8,888 bases of DNA from an uncultured Peptococcaceae bacterium. GTDB lineage: Bacteria; Bacillota; Peptococcia; Peptococcales; Peptococcaceae. Shown here piece by piece: positions 1 to 6,697 of the stretch; the first letter of the stretch is position 1; every line of letters starts with the position of its first letter. The position numbers and the translations under genes are program-made. The DNA lies in contig CALAKO010000125.1 of the NCBI GenBank assembly GCA_937922955.1, positions 1-8,888 on the forward strand, read 5' to 3'. The notes under the pieces were generated by a model, which did no database searches, was not told the DNA's origin, and saw only the letters and a program-made list of their open reading frames with translations.

Positions 1-23
1 TTTTTACTGAATCCTGATAAATT

Positions 24-50
24 GGGGCTGCCGCTTACTGCGACAGCCCC
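24..50. terminator. Hairpin terminator at the left edge, probably bidirectional
   Basis: The arms GGGGCTG (24-30) and CAGCCCC (44-50) pair, and CGC/GCG inside them can extend the stem to 11 positions around a five-base loop. Read on the minus strand the extension includes a U-G wobble; read on the plus strand that position is a C-A mismatch. The plus-strand reading is followed by TTTTTCTT, a good U-tract, so it would end a rightward gene entering from the left. Bases 15-20 (TGA TAA) could be the end of such a gene, but too little is visible to call it. On the minus strand it lies seven bases past the stop codon of the CPBP gene, with a weaker U-tract, and probably ends that gene too. Confidence 0.7.
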
Positions 51-56
51 TTTTTC

Positions 57-1016
57 TTAACCAATTTTGTTAAACGCAATGGTCATTAACATCAGCTCCA
101 TCGCAAGGAACAGCAAAAAGCTTGGAGTTGTCCAACAAGCAGACACCGTTCCTTTTTCAGAACGATTTGCCGCCATATAATCCAATATTTTTTTGCGATT
201 TATCACCAGAAGAATCAGTCCGATAACACCACCAATACCAATCACCAGAATAAAATTAATGGTGTCCTGAACATCCGTAGGGAATAACTGTAACAGTCGG
301 CCAACCAAATCAGCAATCACAAGATTGTTCACAATATGCAACAGCATGGACCACTTAATGGAATATTCCATTGCCACATAGCCAAACATAATCCCACATC
401 CAAAAGCAAAGAGCCCTTGGTTCAAATCACCATGGAAAATACCGAACATAAAGGCCGATGTAACAATAGCAAATACCTTACCATATTTTTTCAGTCTATG
501 CATTACAACGCCACGGAACACCACCTCTTCCATAATAGGCGCAAAAAACGCTGCATATAGAACCGTCCATAACGTTGTTGGCGTGTTAGCGATGGACTCA
601 ATAGTGCTTGACACGCTATACCCAAACAAACCAGCAACCCATTTCGTTACGGTATCGCCAAGCAGCGTAAGCGCTTGGAACGAATATAAAAAGACAAAAC
701 AAATCAAAAACACTTTCAATGGCAAATTCTTAGGCTCAGGATGACGCAGATCCTCTGTAAATAATTTTTTACGACGGACCAATAGCACATATATTGCACA
801 AACCGCTAATGCCGCTAAAGAATATTGGCCAGACTTTGAATAGAACACCGCTTCGAGTTCCTCGAGTCCAATATTTGGATTCCCGGCCAAATTGGCAACG
901 GTGATCCCTAAAATTACCGCCCATGAAGTTGCTGTAAAAATTATGGTATAGATCATCGCAAAACGGCTGATGCGGCCAATGCCTTTTCTGACTTCACGTT
1001 TTTCACCTTTTGTCAT
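57..1016 (-). CDS. CPBP (CAAX/Abi-type) family intramembrane glutamic metalloprotease
   Basis: This 319-residue polytopic membrane protein has the CPBP/Rce1-like protease motifs in the right order. The glutamate motif EEVVFRG is at 163-169 (E163, E164, R168), FGIFH at 191-195 gives H195, and HIVNN at 227-231 gives H227 and N231. These residues form the active site in the Rce1 family. About eight hydrophobic segments are visible (near 20-42, 66-81, 101-120, 148-160, 181-216, 222-240, 254-273 and 297-314), so the catalytic core sits within the membrane. The start is supported by AAAGGAG seven bases upstream of the ATG. All catalytic residues are present, so it is probably active. In Bacillota such proteins often give bacteriocin self-immunity or process peptides and membrane proteins; the substrate here cannot be told. 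It follows the two-component operon but has its own promoter signal. Confidence 0.9.
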   Translation of the reverse strand: MTKGEKREVRKGIGRISRFAMIYTIIFTATSWAVILGITVANLAGNPNIGLEELEAVFYSKSGQYSLAALAVCAIYVLLVRRKKLFTEDLRHPEPKNLPLKVFLICFVFLYSFQALTLLGDTVTKWVAGLFGYSVSSTIESIANTPTTLWTVLYAAFFAPIMEEVVFRGVVMHRLKKYGKVFAIVTSAFMFGIFHGDLNQGLFAFGCGIMFGYVAMEYSIKWSMLLHIVNNLVIADLVGRLLQLFPTDVQDTINFILVIGIGGVIGLILLVINRKKILDYMAANRSEKGTVSACWTTPSFLLFLAMELMLMTIAFNKIG

Positions 1017-1058
1017 AATCAGTCTCCTTTCTGATTGCGTTCTTTATCAATTGCCATC

Positions 1059-1067
1059 ATTATAACA
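1059..1067 (-). promoter_or_regulatory. Extended -10 promoter for the CPBP protease gene
   Basis: On the minus strand the sequence TGTTATAAT contains a perfect TATAAT (plus-strand 1059-1064) preceded by TGn, the extended -10 form that can work without a good -35. No convincing -35 is present; ATTCGT lies 17 bases upstream. It sits 43 bases upstream of the start codon and overlaps the U-tract of the preceding terminator. This suggests that the CPBP gene is transcribed separately from the two-component operon. Confidence 0.5.
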
Positions 1068-1098
1068 AAGAAAACAGCGACACGAATGATCGTGTCGC
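1067..1098 (-). terminator. Terminator of the two-component operon
   Basis: On the minus strand GCGACACGA (1090-1098) and TCGTGTCGC (1077-1085) form a perfect 9-bp stem around a four-base loop, followed by the U-rich TGTTTTCTTTG. It begins 12 bases after the stop codon of the sensor kinase gene, the expected place for an intrinsic terminator. Confidence 0.8.
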
Positions 1099-1110
1099 CA
1101 AATGTCATTC

Positions 1111-2427
1111 TTAAGGAGTGAATGGTTCATAAGGAAGAAAAATCTTTAATGTAAAGCATCCTTTTTCACGTTCAATCTGAATCGATCCACCATTTTTTTC
1201 TGTTTTTTCGCGAATGCTGTACAAGCCAAATCCATGATTTCGTGGATCGTCCTTACTTGTTCTCCCTGTCAGTTTCTTTGAATGTGCCAACGGATTTTCC
1301 AAAGAGACTACATAATAGCGTTGATTTTTTCGTATCGACAAGCGAATCCACCGTTCATCATCCACTTCCAATCGTTGGTTTTCCTCAATGGCATTGTCAA
1401 CAGCATTGGCAAAAATTGCGCATGTATCGAACGGTGTTAGCTGCAAAGGCCCCATAAAAGAGCCCGAAACCTCCACATTGATTCTTGATTTACGAAATTG
1501 CGCCATGCGTCCATTCAAAATAGCGTCAATATGATCATTGCCGGTTTGATACAAGTGATCGCCAACCATGTCCCATTCTTTTTGAAAATGGTCAAGATAC
1601 GCTGCCAGCGCCACCGTATCGTTTTCTTCGCAAAACTGCGCCAATCGGTTCATATGATGTTTCATATCATGCCGAAATGCTCGAATATCTTCCTGTGCTT
1701 GTTTATAGCTTTCAAAGTATTGAAGCTCATTTTCTACATATTGCGCATTCAGCTCATTCAACCGCTGATAGTAATCTGTGGTCTTGCTTCTCCAAACCAT
1801 TACAAGAAAAAACACATTATTAAATACCACTAATAGCGTCAACATGGTGACCAAAAAATCGCCCGATCCCGTCTCCAGAACGAGCGCGCTTAAATCCCCC
1901 GTGATCGGATTTAAGATCAGCCCTAAAAAAGTTGTTAATAAAAATAGAAAGATCGCAGCACCATATTCAACAATATTAAATCGAATGGCCATCTCATCTT
2001 CGTATTTCTTCCGCTGACGATACACCCAAAAAATCACTAAAAAATCCGCAAATGCTGTGCAAGCTGATAATAACGCATCCTTTTCTCCGTCCACCAAACT
2101 AATCCCCATGACGTTTAACACAAACACCAAGGTGTTTAATGGAAAACCGGCAATCAATATCAGCAACAAAGTGGTAAAAACCGTTTTAATTCGTTTCTCC
2201 GGCGTTAATGACCAAATACATGCACATGTATAGGCAAGCATGACCAGGATGTATATGCCATCGTTTCTTAATATAATGGCACAAATCAAGAGCCCCCAGG
2301 TCACGCATGCGTATGTGAACCATCGTTTCAATGAAACAGACTTTCGATCGCGCGCGTCAATCACAAAAGACATGAGCATGTTTAATAAAAATATATCTAG
2401 CACTGCCGTAAAACACTTGATGACCAT
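1111..2427 (-). CDS. Sensor histidine kinase, GHKL ATPase type (AgrC-like)
   Basis: This 438-residue membrane kinase has a hydrophobic N-terminal half with about six membrane segments (roughly 5-23, 36-72, 83-108, 120-136, 152-172, 189-212), as in AgrC/ComD-type peptide sensors. A probable coiled coil at 218-250 links to the dimerisation helix with FRHDMKHHMNRL (251-262), where H253 is the likely phosphorylated histidine. The GHKL ATPase domain follows: NAVDNAIEEN (341-350; N341 and N345) is the N-box and HGFGLYSI (398-405) the G-box. The start codon lies three bases after the stop of the response regulator gene, and GCGAGG in the end of that gene serves as ribosome binding site, so translation is probably coupled. 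The ligand is unknown; the domain plan fits a short peptide or small extracellular signal. It should phosphorylate the adjacent regulator. Confidence 0.92.
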   Translation of the reverse strand: MVIKCFTAVLDIFLLNMLMSFVIDARDRKSVSLKRWFTYACVTWGLLICAIILRNDGIYILVMLAYTCACIWSLTPEKRIKTVFTTLLLILIAGFPLNTLVFVLNVMGISLVDGEKDALLSACTAFADFLVIFWVYRQRKKYEDEMAIRFNIVEYGAAIFLFLLTTFLGLILNPITGDLSALVLETGSGDFLVTMLTLLVVFNNVFFLVMVWRSKTTDYYQRLNELNAQYVENELQYFESYKQAQEDIRAFRHDMKHHMNRLAQFCEENDTVALAAYLDHFQKEWDMVGDHLYQTGNDHIDAILNGRMAQFRKSRINVEVSGSFMGPLQLTPFDTCAIFANAVDNAIEENQRLEVDDERWIRLSIRKNQRYYVVSLENPLAHSKKLTGRTSKDDPRNHGFGLYSIREKTEKNGGSIQIEREKGCFTLKIFLPYEPFTP

Positions 2428-2430
2428 ACG

Positions 2431-3138
2431 TTACCTCGCCGTTCGACTGACAAACGCTTGAAAAGCCGTTTTGAATTGCTTCTTCCGCAAACGACTGAGC
2501 GGAATTTGATCACCGTTGACCATTTGCACCATTGATTTATCGATGAAGGCCACATAGCGCATATTAATCAAATAGCTGCGATGCACACGATAAAAATCCT
2601 CATTCTTCAGCAGATCAGCCATTACGTCCAATCCCTTACGATCATAAAACGTTTGATCTTTCAGCACCAAGCATACACGCTTGTCCTGCGCTTCAATATA
2701 AAAGATGTCCTTGGCACGAACAAGCGCCTCAATCTCCCGATCTTCCACATGTAAGGTAAACTGATCGGCCAATTCTTCACGCACCGCTGAGATGGCTTCC
2801 TCCAACTTCTGTGGTTGGAGAGGCTTTATTAAATAGCGAAACGCCGCCACTTCGTAGCCCGTCAAAGCGAATTCATCGTGAGAGGTTATAAATACAATGT
2901 AGCAATCCGGCAGCAATTGACGCACCTTTTTCGCCGTGTCGATGCCATTCATGCCACTCATTTCAATATCAAGCAAAATCAATTCATACGGCTGAGACTG
3001 CTTTCGAATGGCAGAAATCAATGCTTCGCCTGATGTGAAGCCATCCACAAGCAAGTCCAAGTCCTGAAAGGTTTGATCGATAAATGCCCTCAACGTTTGC
3101 TGCATGTGCCAATCGTCGTCACATATTGCTATCTTCAT
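2431..3138 (-). CDS. LytTR-family response regulator (AgrA/LytR type)
   Basis: This is a 235-residue cytoplasmic response regulator. The receiver domain covers residues 1-118: acidic pocket D8/D9, phosphoacceptor D57 in LILLDIEM, conserved T85 in VFITS and K105 in YLIKP. The LytTR DNA-binding domain covers about 128-230, with the typical DFYRVHRSYLINMRYV stretch at 181-196 and the C-terminal PLSRLRKKQF motif. LytTR regulators bind pairs of short direct repeats upstream of their targets. The ATG is preceded by GGGGGGAG with a five-base spacer. It is the first gene of a two-gene operon with the kinase, a regulator-kinase order common for LytTR pairs. Targets cannot be read from the window; neighbouring transporters or the CPBP gene are possible. 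Confidence 0.93.
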   Translation of the reverse strand: MKIAICDDDWHMQQTLRAFIDQTFQDLDLLVDGFTSGEALISAIRKQSQPYELILLDIEMSGMNGIDTAKKVRQLLPDCYIVFITSHDEFALTGYEVAAFRYLIKPLQPQKLEEAISAVREELADQFTLHVEDREIEALVRAKDIFYIEAQDKRVCLVLKDQTFYDRKGLDVMADLLKNEDFYRVHRSYLINMRYVAFIDKSMVQMVNGDQIPLSRLRKKQFKTAFQAFVSRTAR

Positions 3139-3173
3139 ATCTTCTCCCCCCTGAAACGCCTATTACCAATTCC

Positions 3174-3202
3174 ATTATATTTTGAACAGGAAGCGGTTAC
3201 AA
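3174..3202 (-). promoter_or_regulatory. Sigma-A-type promoter of the LytTR/GHKL operon
   Basis: Read on the minus strand, TTGTAA (plus-strand 3197-3202) and a perfect TATAAT (3174-3179) are separated by exactly 17 bases. Transcription would start near 3167, giving a leader of about 29 bases that holds the GGGGGGAG ribosome binding site. It lies between the AGCS terminator and the regulator gene, so the operon has its own transcription start. Confidence 0.75.
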
Positions 3203-3232
3203 GAGGCGATTATTGTACTCTATCCGTTTTCC

Positions 3233-3273
3233 ACAAAAATAGAGCGCTGCTCTTATAGAAAGCAACGCTCTAT
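3233..3273 (-). terminator. Terminator of the AGCS symporter gene
   Basis: On the minus strand ATAGAGCGTTGCT pairs with AGCAGCGCTCTAT (arms 3261-3273 and 3239-3251). This is a 13-position stem with one U-G wobble and a nine-base loop, followed by TTTTTGTG. It starts nine bases after the symporter stop codon and is a convincing intrinsic terminator. Confidence 0.85.
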
Positions 3274-3281
3274 CGTAATGA

Positions 3282-4685
3282 TTAATCCCAGATACCTGGG
3301 GTTGTATTTTCGATGCCTACATCCTTAGCTTTAAACACAGGATCTTTCCCAGCTTTCTTTTGACGCATGTAATCGTCCAAAGCTTTCTTGACCGTGCCAT
3401 TGAGGCAGAACAATGCAATAATGTTTACAATTGCCATGCAGCCCATGGTAATATCGGCCAACGCCCATGCTGCATCCATGGAGTTGATTGCCCCCACGAA
3501 TACCATGATCACGCATGTGCAACGGAAAATAAACAAAAACACCTTGTTGTCGGAAATGAAACGCGCGTTAAATTCGGCGTAGAAATAGTTCCCGATCAGA
3601 GAGGTGAACGCGAACAGCGCAACAGCAGTGGTCATAAAATGAACCCCCATGGAACCAAATACGGTTTCAACAGCCGCCTGAACCAGTGGAATCCCATCAA
3701 GTTCTCCGCCCTTTTCATAAACGCCGGAGAAAAGAACCAAGAATCCGGTAGTGGAACAAATAATGATGGTATCAATAAATACTGACAACACCTGAACCAA
3801 ACCCTGCTTTACTGGGTGAGAAACGTCCGAAGATGCTGCCGCATTTGGTGCAGACCCCATCCCAGCTTCGTTCGAGAAGAGACCACGTTTGATCCCCATC
3901 ACCAAGCATGATCCAAGCATCCCGCCAAAAATGGCTCGGAAATCAAAAGCATCGCTGACAATCGTACCAATTACTTCAGGGAACTTTCCAAAATTGAAAA
4001 TAATAATAACAATCCCAAGGAAAATATACAATGCAGCCATAATAGGCACTAAAATAGAAGATACTTTACTGATCTTATCAGCGCCACTGAAGAAAAGAAT
4101 CATTGCAATAACAGCAAGAATAATCCCCAGATAAATTGGCACGCTGGAATTTTCCCAGTCGGTGCTGTAATATTCAAAAGCAGAAACAATATTGAAAGCC
4201 TGCAATCCATTAAACCCATAGGCAAAAGTGAAAATCAAAAGGACTGCAAAAATCGTTCCCAGCCAACGCATACCCATGGCTTTTTCAATATAATAAGCCG
4301 GGCCACCTTTAAAGATGGAACCATCTTTTTCCTTATAAATCTGAGCCAGCGTACTTTCTGCGAAAGCAGAAGCACCACCGATGATGGCCATAATCCACAT
4401 CCACATTAAAGCTCCAGGACCACCAGCAACCAATGCTGTTGCAATACCAGCAATGTTCCCTGTACCAACGCGGGAAGCCGTTGCAACCATCAACGCCTGG
4501 AATGAAGATATCGCATCTTTGTTTGATTTCTTTTCCATAACCACACGGAACGTTTCAGGAAATAAACGAATCTGTACAAAACGTGTGCAGAATGAAAGAA
4601 ATAAACCAATCACGATCAACAATCCAACAAGGATATAGAGATACATAAAATCATCAATAGCGACAAGTCTTTCAGTAATTGTCAT
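3282..4685 (-). CDS. AGCS-family sodium:alanine/glycine symporter
   Basis: This is a polytopic transporter of 467 residues from the ATG at 4685. Family hallmarks, numbered two higher from the alternative TTG start, are GTGNIAGIATALVAGGPGAL (76-95), GGPAYYIEKAMG (129-140), GIKRGLFSNEAGMGSAPNAA (266-285) and LDGIPLVQAA (331-340). These match the alanine or glycine:cation symporter family (AlsT, GlyP, DagA type), which imports small neutral amino acids with Na+. The exact substrate (alanine, glycine or glutamine) cannot be told. An in-frame TTG at 4691 could add two residues, but GGGGG lies only four bases before it and ten before the ATG, so I prefer ATG. The gene has its own terminator and lies downstream of the NhaC gene, from which another terminator separates it. 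Length is normal and nothing looks broken. Confidence 0.94.
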   Translation of the reverse strand: MTITERLVAIDDFMYLYILVGLLIVIGLFLSFCTRFVQIRLFPETFRVVMEKKSNKDAISSFQALMVATASRVGTGNIAGIATALVAGGPGALMWMWIMAIIGGASAFAESTLAQIYKEKDGSIFKGGPAYYIEKAMGMRWLGTIFAVLLIFTFAYGFNGLQAFNIVSAFEYYSTDWENSSVPIYLGIILAVIAMILFFSGADKISKVSSILVPIMAALYIFLGIVIIIFNFGKFPEVIGTIVSDAFDFRAIFGGMLGSCLVMGIKRGLFSNEAGMGSAPNAAASSDVSHPVKQGLVQVLSVFIDTIIICSTTGFLVLFSGVYEKGGELDGIPLVQAAVETVFGSMGVHFMTTAVALFAFTSLIGNYFYAEFNARFISDNKVFLFIFRCTCVIMVFVGAINSMDAAWALADITMGCMAIVNIIALFCLNGTVKKALDDYMRQKKAGKDPVFKAKDVGIENTTPGIWD

Positions 4686-4711
4686 CTCCAAAATTCCCCC
4701 TATTTCAGTTT

Positions 4712-4720
4712 ATTATCACA
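4712..4720 (-). promoter_or_regulatory. Possible extended -10 promoter for the AGCS gene
   Basis: The minus-strand sequence TGTGATAAT is TGn followed by GATAAT, five of six matches to TATAAT, 26 bases upstream of the ATG. No good -35 is seen. The rest of the 134-base gap holds the NhaC terminator and a small six-pair hairpin, AGGAGC/GCTCCT at 4733-4747. The promoter call rests on one weak box. Confidence 0.35.
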
Positions 4721-4760
4721 CAACATCGACCAAGGAGCTCCGCTCCTACCTACACACAAG

Positions 4761-4793
4761 GAAAACCCGGCGGCCAAAAGTCGTCGGGTTTTC
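4761..4793 (-). terminator. Terminator downstream of the NhaC-family gene
   Basis: Arms 4761-4774 and 4780-4793 pair around a five-base loop. On the minus strand the stem has GAAAACCCG paired with CGGGTTTTC plus inner G-C pairs and two A-C mismatches. The U-run is part of the stem (GGGTTTTCC), the usual form of an A-tract/U-tract terminator. It begins 26 bases after the antiporter stop codon. Read on the plus strand the two mismatches become G-U pairs, but no leftward-facing need for a plus-strand terminator is evident. Confidence 0.6.
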
Positions 4794-4819
4794 AACACTT
4801 ATTTCTAAAAGGAGCCTAA

Positions 4820-6445
4820 TCAGTCGGCCCATTCAGCACCATATTTTTTCTGCTCATGTTTCTTAGCAAGGAGCAGAACACCAACGAGAAGAACGATACC
4901 AACAATCCAAGAAATGATGAGATTGCGGGTAAATCCTGCAAGAATAAAAGCAACAGCAGAAATTGCAGCAACCGTTAAAGTATATGGTAACTGAGTATTT
5001 ACGTGATTCAAATGGAAGCACTGTGCCCCTGCAGATGCCATAATGGTGGTATCAGAAATTGGTGAGCAATGGTCACCACAAACAGCGCCAGCCATGCAGG
5101 CACTCATGGAAATAATCATTAACTGTGGATCGGTTTCCTGGAATGCAGCGACAACGATAGGAATCAAGATACCAAAAGTCCCCCAGCTGGTACCGGTCGC
5201 AAAGGCCAACCCACAGCCAATCAGGAAGATGATCATTGGTAAGAAGTTCACCATCGCGCCCGCAGATCCTTCAATTAAACCAGCTACATAAGTTGCTGCA
5301 CCAAGACTGTCCGTCATAGCCTTCAGGCTCCATGCAAAGGTCAGGATCAAAATTGGCGCAATCATTGCTTCAAAGCCTTTTGGCACACAATCCATGAACT
5401 CTCTGAAAGACATAACACGACGTGCCATGTAGAAAAGCAAAGTGAAAAGCAAGCCAAAGAAAGAACCAACCGCCAAACCAACAGAAGCATCACTATTGGA
5501 GAAGGATTCTACAAAGCTAGTGCCAGCAAAGAAGCCACCGCTCCAGATCATACCAATAACGCAGGTAATGATCAACACAATAACAGGCAGCAGCATATCA
5601 ATCAGCTGACCACCGTCCTCGTTGATTTCTTCATCAAAACCTTCGTATGGACGTTCACTGGTTGTGTAAAGATCGCCCTTGCTTGCATTGATTTCATGCA
5701 GTTCCATCAGGCCATAGTCGGCTCTCAACAGAGACAGCAGTACAATGAATAAAAGCGTCAGCAATGCATAGAAATTGTATGGAATGCACTGAATGAACAA
5801 TGCAATCCCATTGGTTTCACCTGGCACAAAACCGGAAACTGCTGCAGCCCAAGATGAAATTGGTGCAATAATGCAGATTGGCGCCGCCGTTGAGTCGATC
5901 AAATAAGCCAGTTTTGCACGAGAAATTTTAAATTTATCGGTTACAGGACGCATAACACTACCAACCGTCAAGCAGTTGAAATAGTCATCGATAAAAATCA
6001 ATACCCCGAGACCAATGGTAGCCAACTGAGCCCCTACGCGATTCTTGATTTTTGTCTGTGCCCAGCGACCGAATGCTGCCGATGCACCGGATTTGTTCAT
6101 CAAAGCAACCATAATACCAAGAATAACAAGGAAGATAATAATACCTACATTGTAAGAATCGGATAAGACCATCACGATCCCTTCGGTATAGACATGGTTG
6201 ATCGTTCCTTCAAAATTAAATCCGGAATACAGCAGCCCCCCAGCCACAACGCCAAGGAACAGAGAACTGTACACTTCTTTTGTGGCCAATGCCAATGAAA
6301 TAGCCACAATCGGCGGTACCAACGACCAGATCGTCTGCTGCACAGAATCGGCCGTCGTGGTAAATGCCGCCACCAGCATCAGCGCAATCACCACAATGAG
6401 GACGATCCATGTCGCTTTACTGGTCTTTTTCTTTTTTGTAGACAT
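4820..6445 (-). CDS. NhaC-family Na+/H+ (or amino-acid) antiporter
   Basis: This 541-residue transporter has about a dozen membrane segments after a short lysine-rich cytoplasmic N terminus. Conserved NhaC-family signatures are WSLVPPIVAISLALATKEVY (40-59), FIDDYFNCLTVGSVMRPVTD (151-170), YLIDSTAAPICIIAPISSWA (181-200), ATGTSWGTFGILIPI (416-430) and GDHCSPISDTTIMASAGAQC (457-476). A hydrophilic acidic loop at about 247-280 lies in the middle. The family exchanges Na+ and H+, but some members move amino acids or organic acids; the Bacillota lysine transporter candidate LysW belongs to it. The gene is divergent from the lysO genes, which makes an amino-acid substrate plausible but unproven. The start at 6445 has GGGGG twelve bases upstream and GAGG immediately before the ATG. 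It was chosen because the MSTKKKK N terminus precedes the first membrane segment naturally. Confidence 0.9.
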   Translation of the reverse strand: MSTKKKKTSKATWIVLIVVIALMLVAAFTTTADSVQQTIWSLVPPIVAISLALATKEVYSSLFLGVVAGGLLYSGFNFEGTINHVYTEGIVMVLSDSYNVGIIIFLVILGIMVALMNKSGASAAFGRWAQTKIKNRVGAQLATIGLGVLIFIDDYFNCLTVGSVMRPVTDKFKISRAKLAYLIDSTAAPICIIAPISSWAAAVSGFVPGETNGIALFIQCIPYNFYALLTLLFIVLLSLLRADYGLMELHEINASKGDLYTTSERPYEGFDEEINEDGGQLIDMLLPVIVLIITCVIGMIWSGGFFAGTSFVESFSNSDASVGLAVGSFFGLLFTLLFYMARRVMSFREFMDCVPKGFEAMIAPILILTFAWSLKAMTDSLGAATYVAGLIEGSAGAMVNFLPMIIFLIGCGLAFATGTSWGTFGILIPIVVAAFQETDPQLMIISMSACMAGAVCGDHCSPISDTTIMASAGAQCFHLNHVNTQLPYTLTVAAISAVAFILAGFTRNLIISWIVGIVLLVGVLLLAKKHEQKKYGAEWAD

Positions 6446-6537
6446 ACCTCGATACTACCCCCTAAGCCAAAGTAATATGCATAAATTTACATATGTATTT
6501 TATATTGTACACCGTGGATGGCCCATTTTCCACCGCC

Positions 6538-6566
6538 ATTATAATACATAAGAAAATACTATTAAA
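6538..6566 (-). promoter_or_regulatory. Possible promoter for the NhaC-family gene
   Basis: On the minus strand a perfect TATAAT (plus-strand 6538-6543) lies 17 bases downstream of TTTAAT, a weak -35 (three to four matches). Transcription would start near 6531 and give a leader of about 85 bases. That leader contains the A/T-rich palindromic stretch at 6478-6507. Other A/T-rich boxes nearer the gene, such as TACAAT and TATAAA, lack a -35. Confidence 0.35.
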
Positions 6567-6616
6567 TGGAAAATAAGGAACAATACCACTGCCTGAGCTC
6601 TGATAAAAGGCTTTCC

Positions 6617-6645
6617 TTGTAAAGATATCATTTCTCTGTTATTAT
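6617..6645 (+). promoter_or_regulatory. Sigma-A promoter with extended -10 for the lysO gene pair
   Basis: TTGTAA (6617-6622) and TATTAT (6640-6645) are separated by exactly 17 bases, and TG at 6637-6638 makes an extended -10. Transcription would begin near 6652, giving a leader of about 46 bases with a hairpin and a strong ribosome binding site. The in-frame ATG at 6644 lies inside the -10 box and so cannot be the start codon. Confidence 0.7.
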
Positions 6646-6660
6646 GATAAAACTGCATGC

Positions 6661-6680
6661 ATTTGATGATCCCATCAAAT
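6661..6680 (+). repeat. Inverted repeat in the lysO leader next to the ribosome binding site
   Basis: ATTTGATG (6661-6668) and CATCAAAT (6673-6680) form a perfect 8-bp stem with the four-base loop ATCC. It ends a few bases before AGGAGGAG at 6686-6693. It could be a leader RNA hairpin affecting translation or stability, or a dimeric operator just downstream of the transcription start. There is no U-tract, so it is not a terminator. Confidence 0.5.
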
Positions 6681-6697
6681 ATTACAGGAGGAGAAAA

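Noticed and set aside
3360..3785. Plus-strand open frame of 141 codons
   Set aside because: It is fully antisense to the well-conserved AGCS gene, with a composition rich in His, Asn and Cys, no family resemblance and no ribosome binding site.
4733..4747. Small hairpin AGGAGC/GCTCCT as a second terminator or attenuator before the AGCS gene
   Set aside because: It has only six pairs with a three-base loop and no U-tract on either strand; the real terminator is the larger hairpin at 4761-4793.
6198..6551. Plus-strand open frame of 117 codons
   Set aside because: Most of it is antisense to the N-terminal part of the NhaC gene and the rest runs into the divergent control region. The product resembles no known protein and no promoter or ribosome binding site is evident.
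6446..6697. Lysine riboswitch (L-box) or T-box upstream of the NhaC or lysO genes
   Set aside because: The lysO leader from the predicted start is only about 46 bases, and neither strand shows a recognisable L-box core or a T-box TGG motif with a terminator. A covariance-model search (Infernal with Rfam lysine and T-box models) would settle it; a significant hit would overturn this.
6644..6697. Upstream in-frame ATG start for the first lysO gene (18 extra residues)
   Set aside because: It lies within the -10 box of the predicted promoter, has no ribosome binding site, and would add a polar basic segment ahead of the first membrane helix. The ATG at 6698 has AGGAGGAG.
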